DNA of 64,000 nt from NCBI RefSeq assembly GCF_900142535.1, contig NZ_FRBE01000004.1, positions 141,900 through 205,899 of the forward strand, read 5' to 3'. This stretch comes from Fibrobacter sp. UWEL (lineage in GTDB: Bacteria; Fibrobacterota; Fibrobacteria; Fibrobacterales; Fibrobacteraceae). The notes beneath the pieces are model-generated. The model did no database searches, was not told where the DNA came from, and saw nothing but the letters and a program-made list of their open reading frames with translations. Positions 26,345 through 35,147 of this stretch are shown here, one piece after another (position 1 is the first letter of the stretch; the number at the start of each line of letters is the position of its first letter). The position numbers and the translations under genes are program-made.

Positions 26345-27325
26345 ATGGCAACTGGATACGAAAAAATTAACGCAATCAAGAGTCTTTTGAAAACCAAGAT
26401 GACTGTGACTCAGCTGGCAAATTTGCTGGACTGCGGCCCCCGTACGGTGTTTCGCCATCTTGAAGTTTTGACCAAGGAAAACTGCGGCCTGCGCCGCACC
26501 AAGGAAAATGGCCAGACTTATTATGTTATTCAAACTGACAGGGAAGTGAACCTCAATCAGACCGTGGTGAAGCAGCTGGAAAAAATCAAGAAGAACATGT
26601 CCGGCGCCAACGCACAAGACATCAAGAATGTGAAATTGGTGGATCGGATCATCGAGCAGCTGAGTACGACAAATCCCGATGAGTTCAAGCCCGAAGCCAT
26701 TACCACCGACCCGGATTACATCCTGGATTACGGTCCCTTCAGCGACAACAAACTGCAGACCACCAGCATCAACCGCGTGCTGAAGGCAATCCACGATCAC
26801 TTCATGGTCAAGATTTCCTACAAGCCGTCCTCTCACGAGGCTGAGCCCAGTATTTTTGAACTGCGTCCGGTGAAGATCATTATGCGTATGGATACATTGT
26901 ATCTAGTTGCGGCGGATGAAACCTACGAAACCACCGGCATTTTCAAGAATTTCCTTTTTGAAAATATCATTAACGTTCAAGAAACCAACACGGCGTTCCA
27001 GAAGATTGCTTTTGACGCAGGTCTGCATTACAAGCATGCATTTGGAAAGTATACGGATCCCAAGATGAAGCCGGAGGAAGTTTCCCTGCTGGTGAAGAAC
27101 AAATGGCTGCAGACGCAGTTTGAACGTTCGCACTTTACGCCGGAAGCTATGCGCCGTATGGATAAGGATGGCAACATGATTGTGGATCTGAAGTTGCGCT
27201 TGACTCCGGATTTCAAGACTTGGCTGTTGGGCGTTTCTCCCGATGTGAAGATCTTGAAGCCCGCTTCCTTGAAGGATGAAATCAAGGAAATGTTGAAGAA
27301 GACTTTAGCAGAGATGGACGATTAA
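26345..27325 (+). CDS. WYL-domain transcriptional regulator
   Basis: The 326-residue protein has an N-terminal HTH (about residues 8-60: KMTVTQLANLLDCGPRTVFRHLEVL) and a central WYL domain (about 150-215: FMVKISYKPSSHE, FELRPVKIIMRMDTLYLVAAD). A C-terminal WCX-like extension (KNKWLQTQF ... DFKTWLLGVSPDVKILKP) completes it. WYL proteins sense ligands, sometimes nucleotides or ssDNA. It starts 16 bases after the BON gene. Its targets are unknown. Confidence 0.9.
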   Translation: MATGYEKINAIKSLLKTKMTVTQLANLLDCGPRTVFRHLEVLTKENCGLRRTKENGQTYYVIQTDREVNLNQTVVKQLEKIKKNMSGANAQDIKNVKLVDRIIEQLSTTNPDEFKPEAITTDPDYILDYGPFSDNKLQTTSINRVLKAIHDHFMVKISYKPSSHEAEPSIFELRPVKIIMRMDTLYLVAADETYETTGIFKNFLFENIINVQETNTAFQKIAFDAGLHYKHAFGKYTDPKMKPEEVSLLVKNKWLQTQFERSHFTPEAMRRMDKDGNMIVDLKLRLTPDFKTWLLGVSPDVKILKPASLKDEIKEMLKKTLAEMDD

Positions 27326-27334
27326 GCGTTGGCT

Positions 27335-28378
27335 ATGGAACACAATCTTTCTGATTACAGCTTTGAATTTCCGCCGGAACTGATTGCCAGCCGAACTGCT
27401 GGTAAGGGCAAGACCCGCATTTTGCACTGCCCTAAAAATGGCGGCGAGCGCCGCATTATGAAGGCTCCCGAAATTGTGGATCTTTTTAGGGCTGGCGATT
27501 GTCTGGTGGTGAACAACACGAAGGTGATTCCCGCCCGATTGTACGGCAAGACTATGCACGATGGGGAAGTGGAAACCCTGCTGGTTCAGGCTATGATTCC
27601 TGCTCCCTCGGGCGAGGCCCGTTATGAGGCGCAGGTCCGCCCGGGCAAGGCTTTTAAGGTTGGCCGCGAGTTGATCATCGCCGGCGTGAAGACTACGGTG
27701 GAATCCATCAACGAAGATGGTAGCCGCGTGCTGCGTTTTGCGGTTACGCCCATCGAGTTGGAAGCGGTCATGAATGCTCAAGGTCATGTCCCGCTGCCGC
27801 CCTACATAAACCGTCCGGATGACGAAGAAGACAAGAAGGCCTATCAGACTATTTTCGCGAAGTATTCTGGCGCAGTGGCCGCACCGACGGCTAGCCTCCA
27901 CTTCAGTGAGGAAATGCTGGACGCGTTAAAGGCGAAGGGCGTGTACGTCGCCGAAGTGACACTTCATGTGGGGCCTGGCACCTTCCAGAATATTTCCGTA
28001 GAGGATTTCACCCAGCATAAGATGCACGGGGAACACTACGAGCTGACTCAGGAAAACGCCGACATTATCAATAAGGCAAAGGCTGCAGGCGGCCGCGTGG
28101 TGACCGTGGGTACTACAAGCACTCGCGTGGTGGAAACCATTGCATCTGAGGATGGCGTGGTGCGGGCTCAGGCGGGCGTCACACATGCGTTCTTCTATCC
28201 GGGTTACCGCTACAAGATTGTGGATGGGCTGCTGACCAATTTCCACTGGCCCAAGAGTTCCCTGATCCTTCTGGTGTCCGCGTTCTATGGACGTGAAAAC
28301 ACGCTGGCCGCTTATAAGATGGCCGTGGAGAATCAGCTGAAACTCTTTAGCTACGGCGACGGAATGCTGATCCTTTAA
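27335..28378 (+). CDS. queA: S-adenosylmethionine:tRNA ribosyltransferase-isomerase
   Basis: QueA transfers and isomerises the ribosyl part of SAM to make epoxyqueuosine in tRNA. Motifs are YSFEFPPELIAS, VVNNTKVIPARLYG, PLPPYINR, AAPTASLHFSEEML, TLHVGPGTFQ, GTTSTRVVET and LTNFHWPKSSL. The ATG at 27335 gives 347 residues, typical for the family; a TTG two codons upstream is unlikely. It ends the gltX-to-queA run and is followed by a strong terminator. Confidence 0.96.
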   Translation: MEHNLSDYSFEFPPELIASRTAGKGKTRILHCPKNGGERRIMKAPEIVDLFRAGDCLVVNNTKVIPARLYGKTMHDGEVETLLVQAMIPAPSGEARYEAQVRPGKAFKVGRELIIAGVKTTVESINEDGSRVLRFAVTPIELEAVMNAQGHVPLPPYINRPDDEEDKKAYQTIFAKYSGAVAAPTASLHFSEEMLDALKAKGVYVAEVTLHVGPGTFQNISVEDFTQHKMHGEHYELTQENADIINKAKAAGGRVVTVGTTSTRVVETIASEDGVVRAQAGVTHAFFYPGYRYKIVDGLLTNFHWPKSSLILLVSAFYGRENTLAAYKMAVENQLKLFSYGDGMLIL

Positions 28379-28382
28379 AAGT

Positions 28383-28405
28383 GGCCCCCTGGGGGCCCTT
28401 TTTTT
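28383..28405 (+). terminator. queA terminator
   Basis: GGCCCCCTGGGGGCC forms a short-looped GC stem followed by seven T residues. Confidence 0.85.
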
Positions 28406-28480
28406 GTGGGCGCAGGGTGCCGCGCTGGTTCTCGCGGGGGGCTTTGGGTGGCGCGCGGGTGTTAAAAACAGGTGTTTTCG

Positions 28481-28722
28481 GGATTTCGTAGTGCAAATGC
28501 TAAAAAAACACGGGTTTTGCACTAGGGTTTTTGCCTTGCAAAGGGAAATCCCTTGGGTGGCGTAGTGTTGGAAACGGGTATTATCCTCTTTTTGCACTAG
28601 TGGACTAGTGCAAAAAACAAAAGATTACAACTATCGCACTAGCCTACAAATTAACTTGTCCTGAATTTTGCGAAAATCGTAGTGCGAATATTGATGTTTG
28701 CGAGGTTTTGCACTACGTTTTC
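28481..28722 (-). repeat. ~240-bp inverted-repeat element, copy 1 (reverse orientation)
   Basis: The ends are inverted repeats with the core TCGTAGTGCAAA. Inside are a hairpin CGTAGTGC/GCACTACG and a near-perfect palindrome TTTTTGCACTAG-TGGA-CTAGTGCAAAAA. The same layout recurs at 33316-33555 and 34622-34863 in the opposite orientation. Copy 1 is the most diverged, yet the stems are kept. It fills most of the gap between queA and the next gene. Confidence 0.85.
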
Positions 28723-28811
28723 GGGAAAACGGGCGTCGCGAGGACCCTGAAATGCAGTGCGGGGGCCCCGAAATACCCCTGCGGTGCTTGCGGTAACCCT
28801 GAAATGCGGCC

Positions 28812-29177
28812 TTATTTCGCTTTGGGTTGCGGTAGGGGGCTGAAATAGCCTTGCTGCCTGAGGGTGGCGAGGATTTTCAGCTGGTTGGCCTGGGTTTCCT
28901 GGAGGATTCCGTCTAGAACGAACTGCGGGAGGCGTTTTTGAGGGCGGAATTCCGGCGGGATGTCTTCCATATTGGCGAGCTGCCAGCCTACCAGCATTTT
29001 CTCGATGAATTGACCCCAGGGGAAGTTGTCCTTCGGGGTTAAATAGAATTGGGCGGGCTTCTTGCCGTCCTTGCCGTCGATGAGGAGGGAGCCGTCGCGG
29101 AAACAACCTAACACGCTGCCCTGACGTTCTTGATTTTGCGTGGCGGCCTGCGGGGGAATGACGAGAACGATCTTCAC
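28812..29177 (-). CDS. small hypothetical protein downstream of the amidohydrolase
   Basis: The 121-residue product has no recognised family. It begins MKIVLVIPPQAATQ, includes a basic and aromatic middle (PAQFYLTPKDNFPWGQFIEKM) and ends LRQQGYFSPLPQPKAK. No signal peptide or membrane helix is apparent. It starts 12 bases after the nitrilase-family gene and likely shares its transcript. Its codon use matches its neighbours, which supports a real gene. Confidence 0.55.
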   Translation of the reverse strand: MKIVLVIPPQAATQNQERQGSVLGCFRDGSLLIDGKDGKKPAQFYLTPKDNFPWGQFIEKMLVGWQLANMEDIPPEFRPQKRLPQFVLDGILQETQANQLKILATLRQQGYFSPLPQPKAK

Positions 29178-29189
29178 GGGGCGACCACC

Positions 29190-30050
29190 TTACGAACCAA
29201 CCTGCGGGGCGATGCCTTGCAGGACGGGGAATTCCTGGCGGTACTTTTCCAGCGGGGCCAGCGTCACTTGCCCGCGGATGACTTCTTCCTGATGGTCAGA
29301 ACCGGAGGTGATGACGTTTCCCTGCGGGTCAATGAGCATGGAGGTGCCGGCCAGACGCTTCGTGGGGTCTTGTTCCGAGGGGGAGACTCCATTGACGGCG
29401 GCGATGTACACCTGATTCTCGATGGCGCGGGCCTTGAGCAAGGTAACCCAATGTTCCTTGCGGACAAGAGGCCATGCCGCCTGAACTGTTATGAGGTTAG
29501 CGCCCCTCTTGACTGCATCGCGGAACAGTTCCGGAAACCGCACGTCGTAACAGATGACGGAAGCGATCTTCCAACCGCCTATCTCAAATAAATTAACGGA
29601 CTCGCCGGCGGCAAAACCGCGCTTGAGTTCCGGAAAGAAGGGGTGAACCTTATTGTAACTTGCGGCGACGTTTCCATCGGGAAGGATGGCGCAAGAGTGA
29701 TTGCCTAGACTGCCGTCTGCGTTCTTTGCGATGTATGCTCCCAGCACGACGCTTCCGGATGCCTTTGCGATTTCCCGAAGGAATATCTCGGTTTCGCTGT
29801 TGGCGGGGGTCTCCGCGAGTGTGGCGCAATCCTGAGGAATATAACCTACGTTAAACATTTCCGGCAGAAGTATCAGGCGGGGACACTTGCATCCTGCAGC
29901 CGACCCAACGCTATTCGCGGCGGACCCGACGGAACCTGCGGCGGACCCGACGCCGGCCAGCAATTTCTTGACTTTGTCAAAATTCTTGACCTTGCTACTT
30001 GCTGGGTCACCTAAAACGGATTCCATCTGCACTAAAAGAACGTCTAACAT
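29190..30050 (-). CDS. carbon-nitrogen hydrolase (nitrilase superfamily, omega-amidase-like)
   Basis: The 286-residue enzyme has the catalytic triad of the superfamily: Glu in LLPEMF, Lys in YNKVHPF and Cys in VICYDVRFPE. It hydrolyses amides; similarity to omega-amidase/Nit-type proteins suggests a metabolite-repair or glutamine-transamination role. Between the first strand and the Glu motif lies an odd low-complexity insertion (GSAAGSVGSAANSVGSAA) encoded by short tandem repeats rich in GCGGCGGACCCGACG. The rest is of normal size. Confidence 0.9.
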   Translation of the reverse strand: MLDVLLVQMESVLGDPASSKVKNFDKVKKLLAGVGSAAGSVGSAANSVGSAAGCKCPRLILLPEMFNVGYIPQDCATLAETPANSETEIFLREIAKASGSVVLGAYIAKNADGSLGNHSCAILPDGNVAASYNKVHPFFPELKRGFAAGESVNLFEIGGWKIASVICYDVRFPELFRDAVKRGANLITVQAAWPLVRKEHWVTLLKARAIENQVYIAAVNGVSPSEQDPTKRLAGTSMLIDPQGNVITSGSDHQEEVIRGQVTLAPLEKYRQEFPVLQGIAPQVGS

Positions 30051-30138
30051 ACGTCGAAAATATAAAATATGCTGAGTTGGACGTTTTCCGCTGGGTTTGG
30101 GGTGTGCGCCTTTGCGGTTAAAATTCTAATTTGAACGC

Positions 30139-32487
30139 ATGATGTTTCGTTCCGTAATTTGCGTTCTCTTTGCTGTCTGCGCTGTTTTCGCTGCGACCCC
30201 CACGTTGATTTCCGGTGTGGTTCTGGAAGCGGAAACGGACCTGCCTATTAAGGGTGTTTCCATCACGTATGCTTCCGGCAAGTCCGTGGGCGAGACGAAT
30301 TCCCAAGGCCGCTTCGAATATACGGTCAGTGCTTCCAATGCATCGCTGGTTTTCAAGAAGGATGGTTTCGACAGTGTCCTAGTGGAACTGCAGGACTTCG
30401 CGGATCTCTTCGACATGGTGGTGACCCTCAGTACTAACGTGCGCAACTTGGGCGCCAGCACCATCATTGGAGGCGGTGCGGAAAAAGTTCAATGGAACGT
30501 GGAACGCAAGATTAATCTGGACAAGCTGGAAGATGCAGCGGGCATGCGCTTCGACCTGACGGAACATTTAAGCCAGATGCCGGGTATCTCCGGACAGAAA
30601 GATTTTAGTAGCGCGTTGTATTACGATGGCTCCCGCGCCAGTGACGTTGCCTATCATTTGGGCCGCCTCCGCATTCCCAATATGCGCCATCTGGATGTTG
30701 GCTTTCCGGGAAATCTCTCCATCGTGAATCCGCATATCTTGAGCGGCATCGAAATTCATGATCATTACGGCGAAGGTCCTATCGGGCAGGGCCTGGCAAC
30801 TTCCGTCCAATACCTGCCGGAACAAACCGCGGGGGAATGGGGCCTGAAGGGCGCCGCCGGCATTACCATGCAGGAAGTTGTGGTGGACGCTCCCTGGATG
30901 TTCTGGGATAGTTTCCGCTTTGCCTTCCGCCGCCTGGATGCGGAGATGCTCAAGAACTTGGGCGAAAAGTTCTTCACCGAGTTCCGCAAGCGCTCCGACG
31001 ACTGCAAGGAATGTAAGGTCAAGAATTCCGATCCCTTCGATCTGGAAGCCTTCGATGTTTACGCCCAGTTTAACGGGTCCGATTCCTTGGGCAACACCTG
31101 GGCCATCCGCACCCTCTATAGCTCCGACGTGTATAGCATTAGCCAGGACACTTCTACTTCCTACGCAGAAGTGAACAACATCGACATTATCTCCGGCGAG
31201 CAGAACTATCTGGTGGTGGGCCTGGAGTACGATTCCCGCTTTGGTACGAGCTTCCACGGCGGCATCGTCCGCGAATACTTGAGCGATACTCTTCGCGATA
31301 CCATCGGCTTCCGCAATACTGCCAACTCCGCTGCCAACCAGACGTTCATCGACGGTTACGAACAGACCCACACGACTATTACCGGCGGCCTGGATAAGAA
31401 GTACGACGAAAAACTTTTTGGCGCAAACCTGAGCGGCGCGCTGCTTTACGAACACCATATTTTGGAACGTGAATACCCCGGCTTTGGTGCTCCTGTTAGC
31501 GAAGACTATCAGACTGGCGTTCTCTCCGGCGTGGGTCGCTTCAACTGGAAGCAGGACTACTCTCAGGAAATTTTCTCCGTAGGTGCTGTGGCCGACTGGG
31601 GCGAACATGACGCCGCTCCTACGGTCTCCCTGGATTTCGAGCAGAATCTTTCCAAGGTGGACACCGCCTACTGGCGCCTGTTTGCAAACGCTGCCTACCG
31701 CGGCGACTGGAAGCCCTATCTGGATGACGGCGAACTGACGGGCCGCCTGGAAACCGGCGCCTCCGCGAAGGTGGGCTTGGGCTACAACTCCAAGTACATC
31801 GTGGGTCAGGGCGCGGTCTTTGGCCGCTACTACGTGGATCCTCTGCTGCCGATGCCCAAGGCCTACGCCCAGTACAAGGACATCACTCCCGTGGATTACG
31901 CCTGGGTCATGGGCGCTTCCGGCAATCTTGAATTCAAGACCAGCCATCACTTCTCCATGGCGACCAACGTAAGCTCCGTCTATGGCGAGTACGAACTGGA
32001 TGGCGGCAAGTCCCTCCCGTGGGAAGCCAACTCCCGCTTTGACATCGTGTCCCATTTCCGTTATTACCCGCGCAAGGACTCCATCGTGTCCGTGATCCTC
32101 ACGCATCACGCTGCACTGCATCGCCCGCTGTACTACTACGAGATTACTCCCACCAATTCTCAGACCCGCGAGAACGGCACCCGCTGCCTCAAGGACTACA
32201 ACAAGTTCACCGACCTGTATCGCACGGACCTCCGCGTGAACCTGGATCTGAAGGGCAAGAAGTCCTTCTTCCGCAGCGCCCGCTTCTACCTGGAAGTGGA
32301 TAACATCTTCGCCAACCTGGGCGTGGATGCCCTGGAATTCCTGGGCTCCGAGAACGGCCGCGAACGCTCCTGGGTCACCCGCGATGACGACAAGAACGTC
32401 ACCAACGGCTACGACCTGGTCCCCTTCATCGCCAAGGGCATGGGCCTCTACGTACAATTCGGCGTGGAAGTCATGCTGGGGATTTAA
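30139..32487 (+). CDS. TonB-dependent-receptor-like outer-membrane protein
   Basis: The 782-residue product has a signal peptide (MMFRSVICVLFAVCAVFAA), then a carboxypeptidase-regulatory-like beta-sandwich (about residues 22-100: ISGVVLEAETDLPIKGVSI, GRFEYTV) and a plug-like region (about 125-240: LTEHLSQMPGISG, LGRLRIPNMRHLDVGFPG). A long beta-barrel follows (LSGALLYEHHIL, YLEVDNIFANLG, YVQFGVEVMLGI). I see no clear TonB box. The cargo is unknown. Two ATGs in tandem are possible starts. Confidence 0.75.
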   Translation: MMFRSVICVLFAVCAVFAATPTLISGVVLEAETDLPIKGVSITYASGKSVGETNSQGRFEYTVSASNASLVFKKDGFDSVLVELQDFADLFDMVVTLSTNVRNLGASTIIGGGAEKVQWNVERKINLDKLEDAAGMRFDLTEHLSQMPGISGQKDFSSALYYDGSRASDVAYHLGRLRIPNMRHLDVGFPGNLSIVNPHILSGIEIHDHYGEGPIGQGLATSVQYLPEQTAGEWGLKGAAGITMQEVVVDAPWMFWDSFRFAFRRLDAEMLKNLGEKFFTEFRKRSDDCKECKVKNSDPFDLEAFDVYAQFNGSDSLGNTWAIRTLYSSDVYSISQDTSTSYAEVNNIDIISGEQNYLVVGLEYDSRFGTSFHGGIVREYLSDTLRDTIGFRNTANSAANQTFIDGYEQTHTTITGGLDKKYDEKLFGANLSGALLYEHHILEREYPGFGAPVSEDYQTGVLSGVGRFNWKQDYSQEIFSVGAVADWGEHDAAPTVSLDFEQNLSKVDTAYWRLFANAAYRGDWKPYLDDGELTGRLETGASAKVGLGYNSKYIVGQGAVFGRYYVDPLLPMPKAYAQYKDITPVDYAWVMGASGNLEFKTSHHFSMATNVSSVYGEYELDGGKSLPWEANSRFDIVSHFRYYPRKDSIVSVILTHHAALHRPLYYYEITPTNSQTRENGTRCLKDYNKFTDLYRTDLRVNLDLKGKKSFFRSARFYLEVDNIFANLGVDALEFLGSENGRERSWVTRDDDKNVTNGYDLVPFIAKGMGLYVQFGVEVMLGI

Positions 32488-32531
32488 TAAAGAGCTGTGA
32501 GCAATGGGCTGTGAGCTATGAGCGGTGGGCG

Positions 32532-33260
32532 GTGAAAATTCTGCTTTCGACATTGGTGTTTTTCCTGCTGGCGGGTGCGTGTGCGGCTCACCCTACGGAC
32601 AGCTTGTTTGTCCCGCCAAAGCCCGCGGAACCTAAGCGCTTTTGCGAAGAAGTCAAACGCTGGATTGCCTATGCGGAAAAAAGCAAGGACCTGGTGGAGA
32701 TTACAAACTTGGACGGAGTCCGCATGGACTTACGTTACGGGACTTTTAACAACGTAACGGGTCACGATTTGTACTGCGGGGAACAGCGGGCCTTTATCCG
32801 CAAGGAAGCTTTTGCGATGCTCCAAAAGAGCATCGCCTACATGAGGAAAACTATGCCGGGTTCCCAGCTGGTAATCTTCGACGCTTCTCGCCCGATATAC
32901 GCTCAGGCCGCCCTCAAGAAAACAGTCCAGGGCACCGCATACTCCGCCTATGTTTCGTCCCCCATAAAAGGCGGTCTCCATAATTTCGGGCTAGCTCTGG
33001 ACCTGTCCATCACCGATGGCGACGGCAACCTTCTGGATATGGGCACCGATTTTGACTCCTTTGAACGTTGTGCCGGATCCGTAGGGGAGGCCGACGCATT
33101 AAAGAGCGGCAGGCTAACGCCCCAGCAGATTGAAAACCGCAATAAGCTGCGCCGCGTCATGGGGCGCGCTGGCTGGGTACCGCTCAACAGCGAGTGGTGG
33201 CACTTCAACGCATACACCCGCGCCTATACCTACGAAAACTACAGCAAGTTCCCGCTATAG
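32532..33260 (+). CDS. D-alanyl-D-alanine dipeptidase, M15D (VanX/DdpX-like)
   Basis: The GTG at 32532 (MKILLSTLVFFLLAGACA) gives a secreted or lipidated 242-residue zinc peptidase; a GTG seven codons upstream would put charged residues before the signal. Zinc and catalytic residues are H150 and D157 in LHNFGLALD, and E221 and H224 in EWWHF. VMGRAGWVPLNSEWWHF is typical of the family. It releases D-Ala from D-Ala-D-Ala, most likely for wall turnover or scavenging and not vancomycin resistance, as no vanH or vanA lies nearby. The start lies within short GAGCTATGAGC-type tandem repeats. Confidence 0.9.
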   Translation: MKILLSTLVFFLLAGACAAHPTDSLFVPPKPAEPKRFCEEVKRWIAYAEKSKDLVEITNLDGVRMDLRYGTFNNVTGHDLYCGEQRAFIRKEAFAMLQKSIAYMRKTMPGSQLVIFDASRPIYAQAALKKTVQGTAYSAYVSSPIKGGLHNFGLALDLSITDGDGNLLDMGTDFDSFERCAGSVGEADALKSGRLTPQQIENRNKLRRVMGRAGWVPLNSEWWHFNAYTRAYTYENYSKFPL

Positions 33261-33315
33261 CAATTGAGGTCATGCTGGGCGGCCGTTTTTGGAGTTCTGG
33301 AAGGGCGTTTTCGCG

Positions 33316-33555
33316 AAATCGTAGTGCAAATCCTCGCAAACACAAAAATCTGCACTACGATTTTTGGTGATTTTAGGATAAATTAATTTGTAGGCTAGTG
33401 TGATAGTTGTAATCTTTTGTTTTTTGCACTAGTGCGCTAGTGCAAAAAGATGAAAATACCCGTATCCGACACTACGCCACCCGAGGGATTATCCTTTGCG
33501 GGGCGAAAACCCTAGTGCAAAACCCGAGTTTTTTAAGCGTTTGCACTACGAAATC
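33316..33555 (+). repeat. ~240-bp inverted-repeat element, copy 2
   Basis: Left end AATCGTAGTGCAAA and right end TTTGCACTACGAAAT are inverted repeats. A hairpin ATCGTAGTGCA/TGCACTACGAT lies at the left, a perfect palindrome TTTTTGCACTAG-TGCG-CTAGTGCAAAAA is central (33421-33448), and CTAGTGCAAA with TTTGCACTA pairs at the right. It is almost identical to copy 3 and in the same orientation, with the nuclease-like gene between them. The remaining intergenic bases from 33261 to 33766 hold GC-rich CCCGCGG motifs and no gene I can support. Confidence 0.88.
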
Positions 33556-33766
33556 CGGAAATCGCCTGTTTTCGAGGGCCCGCGGCGGGGTGATATCCCG
33601 AAATATCCCCACGAAACAGCCTGTGCGGTTGACCTGAGTCTTGCCGCGGGCTCCCGAGAGTTGCTTTGCCTGCCCTGCGGTCATCCTAAAAGTTTTTTTA
33701 CACAAAAATTTCGTACAAACGGGGGGAAAAAAGCGTGTATAGAATACACACTAAAAAAGGACCCTT

Positions 33767-34573
33767 ATGTACTCTTTACTTTCAGAAGACTTTCTCGCGG
33801 AGTTTCAACACCAACAGTCTATGGTAAACAAGCTTTGCAATGCGAAACAGAAATCTTTGGATAAATCCCCCGCGGGGCATCTTCGCATGATTCTGCAGGG
33901 GAAAAACAAAATTCCGCGTTTCTATCACGTTAAGGAAAAGCTCTCCCGCGGCGTCTACCTCAACAGTGATCATCAAGCTGTAGCCAAAAAGCTTGCCCAG
34001 AAGGAATACGACAGAAGGCTTCTTTCCGCGTTAGGTGCAATTCAGCCGTTGATGTCTTCTCTGGGGAAGGCACTCGAGAAAACGCATCTCGACGGAATAT
34101 ACCGCCAGATGCCCGCCTTGCAGGACCTCGTCACGCCGTTCCGCCCCGATAGAAAAAGATTTGTCGAGACTTGGCTCGCCAAGAAATATGTGGGGAGGCC
34201 GTTTTTCGCGGACGAAGCCGAACATTTCACTGTCAAGGGACTTCGCATCAGATCTAAATCCGAATCGTTTATCGCAGACATGTTGGATTCATTGAAGGTT
34301 CCATATCGCTATGAATTTCCTCATAAGATAAACGGCGTCACGACGTATCCGGATTTCACCTGCTTGAACGTCCGGACGGGAGCTGAAATCATCTGGGAAC
34401 ATTTCGGTCTAGTCGAGAAGGATGCGTATGCAGAAGATGTCGTCAGGAAAATCAACGGGCTTGTCAATGAGGGGTATATCTTCGGGCGAGATTTTATTTT
34501 TACAGTGGAAACTTTGCAACAACCTCTGACCTCCGCGCTAGTGATGAAAGTTGTCAAGCAATATCTTATGTAG
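33767..34573 (+). CDS. PD-(D/E)XK nuclease-like hypothetical protein
   Basis: The 268-residue protein has an N-terminal helical, basic region (about 1-150) and a C-terminal domain with RSKSESFIADML, YRYEFPHKING, TTYPDFTCLNV, IIWEHFGLVEKDAYAEDV and FIFTVET. The spaced Glu, Pro-Asp-Phe and Trp-Glu-His fit a PD-(D/E)XK catalytic core (E ... PD ... E). I recall similar proteins as uncharacterised genes in Firmicutes and Bacteroidota. It lies between two direct copies of the ~240-bp element, which suggests joint mobility. No transposase motif is seen. Confidence 0.65.
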   Translation: MYSLLSEDFLAEFQHQQSMVNKLCNAKQKSLDKSPAGHLRMILQGKNKIPRFYHVKEKLSRGVYLNSDHQAVAKKLAQKEYDRRLLSALGAIQPLMSSLGKALEKTHLDGIYRQMPALQDLVTPFRPDRKRFVETWLAKKYVGRPFFADEAEHFTVKGLRIRSKSESFIADMLDSLKVPYRYEFPHKINGVTTYPDFTCLNVRTGAEIIWEHFGLVEKDAYAEDVVRKINGLVNEGYIFGRDFIFTVETLQQPLTSALVMKVVKQYLM

Positions 34574-34621
34574 GAGGGGCGCCGCCGCGGGATTGTGCCC
34601 CCGCCAGAACCTCGTTTTCAC

Positions 34622-34863
34622 AAAATCGTAGTGCAAATCCTCGCAAACACAAAAATCTGCACTACGATTTTTGGTGATTTTAGGATAAATTAATTTGTAG
34701 GCTAGTGTGATAGTTGTAATCTTTTGTTTTTTGCACTAGTGCGCTAGTGCAAAAAGATGAAAATACCCGTATCCGACACTACGCCACCCGAGGGATCATC
34801 CTTTGCGGGGCGAAAACCCTAGTGCAAAACCCGAGGTTTTTAGGCATTTGCACTACGAAATCC
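34622..34863 (+). repeat. ~240-bp inverted-repeat element, copy 3
   Basis: This is almost identical to copy 2 across its full length, including both terminal repeats and the central palindrome (about 34729-34756). It starts about 48 bases after the nuclease-like gene. Confidence 0.88.
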
Positions 34864-34986
34864 CGAAATCGCCTGATTTTGATGCCCGCGGCGGCACGCA
34901 TTTCCCGAAATTGCTTGATTTTGATGCCCGCGGCGGCACGCATTTCCCGAAATTGCCTGATTTTGATGCCCGCGGTGCGGCGATTG
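34861..34986 (+). repeat. 42-bp tandem repeat, three units
   Basis: Units beginning TCCCGAAATCGCC or TCCCGAAATTGC and containing TTTTGATGCCCGCGGCGG repeat every 42 bases from 34861 and 34903; the third unit is partly diverged. Further CCCGCGG motifs follow to about 35070. With copy 3, these fill the 698-base gap before rfbD. Confidence 0.75.
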
Positions 34987-35147
34987 CCCGCGGTGACCCG
35001 ATCTTAAAGCCTGCGGGGGCCTGCGATTGCCCGCGGTAACCCGATTTGAAGGGCCCGCGGCGCGATGATATCCCTGCGGGGGGCTCTTGCGGCCCTGCAG
35101 TGTCCTTAATTATGTTATAATTGTAACCAAAAGTTGACGGTCGGCGC

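Noticed and set aside
30568..32553. 661-residue open frame on the minus strand
   Set aside because: Shadow of the TonB-dependent-receptor-like gene in GC-rich sequence.
32532..33260. Vancomycin resistance gene vanX
   Set aside because: The M15D family fits, but there is no vanH, vanA or vanRS nearby and a Gram-negative cell would use it for D-Ala-D-Ala turnover.
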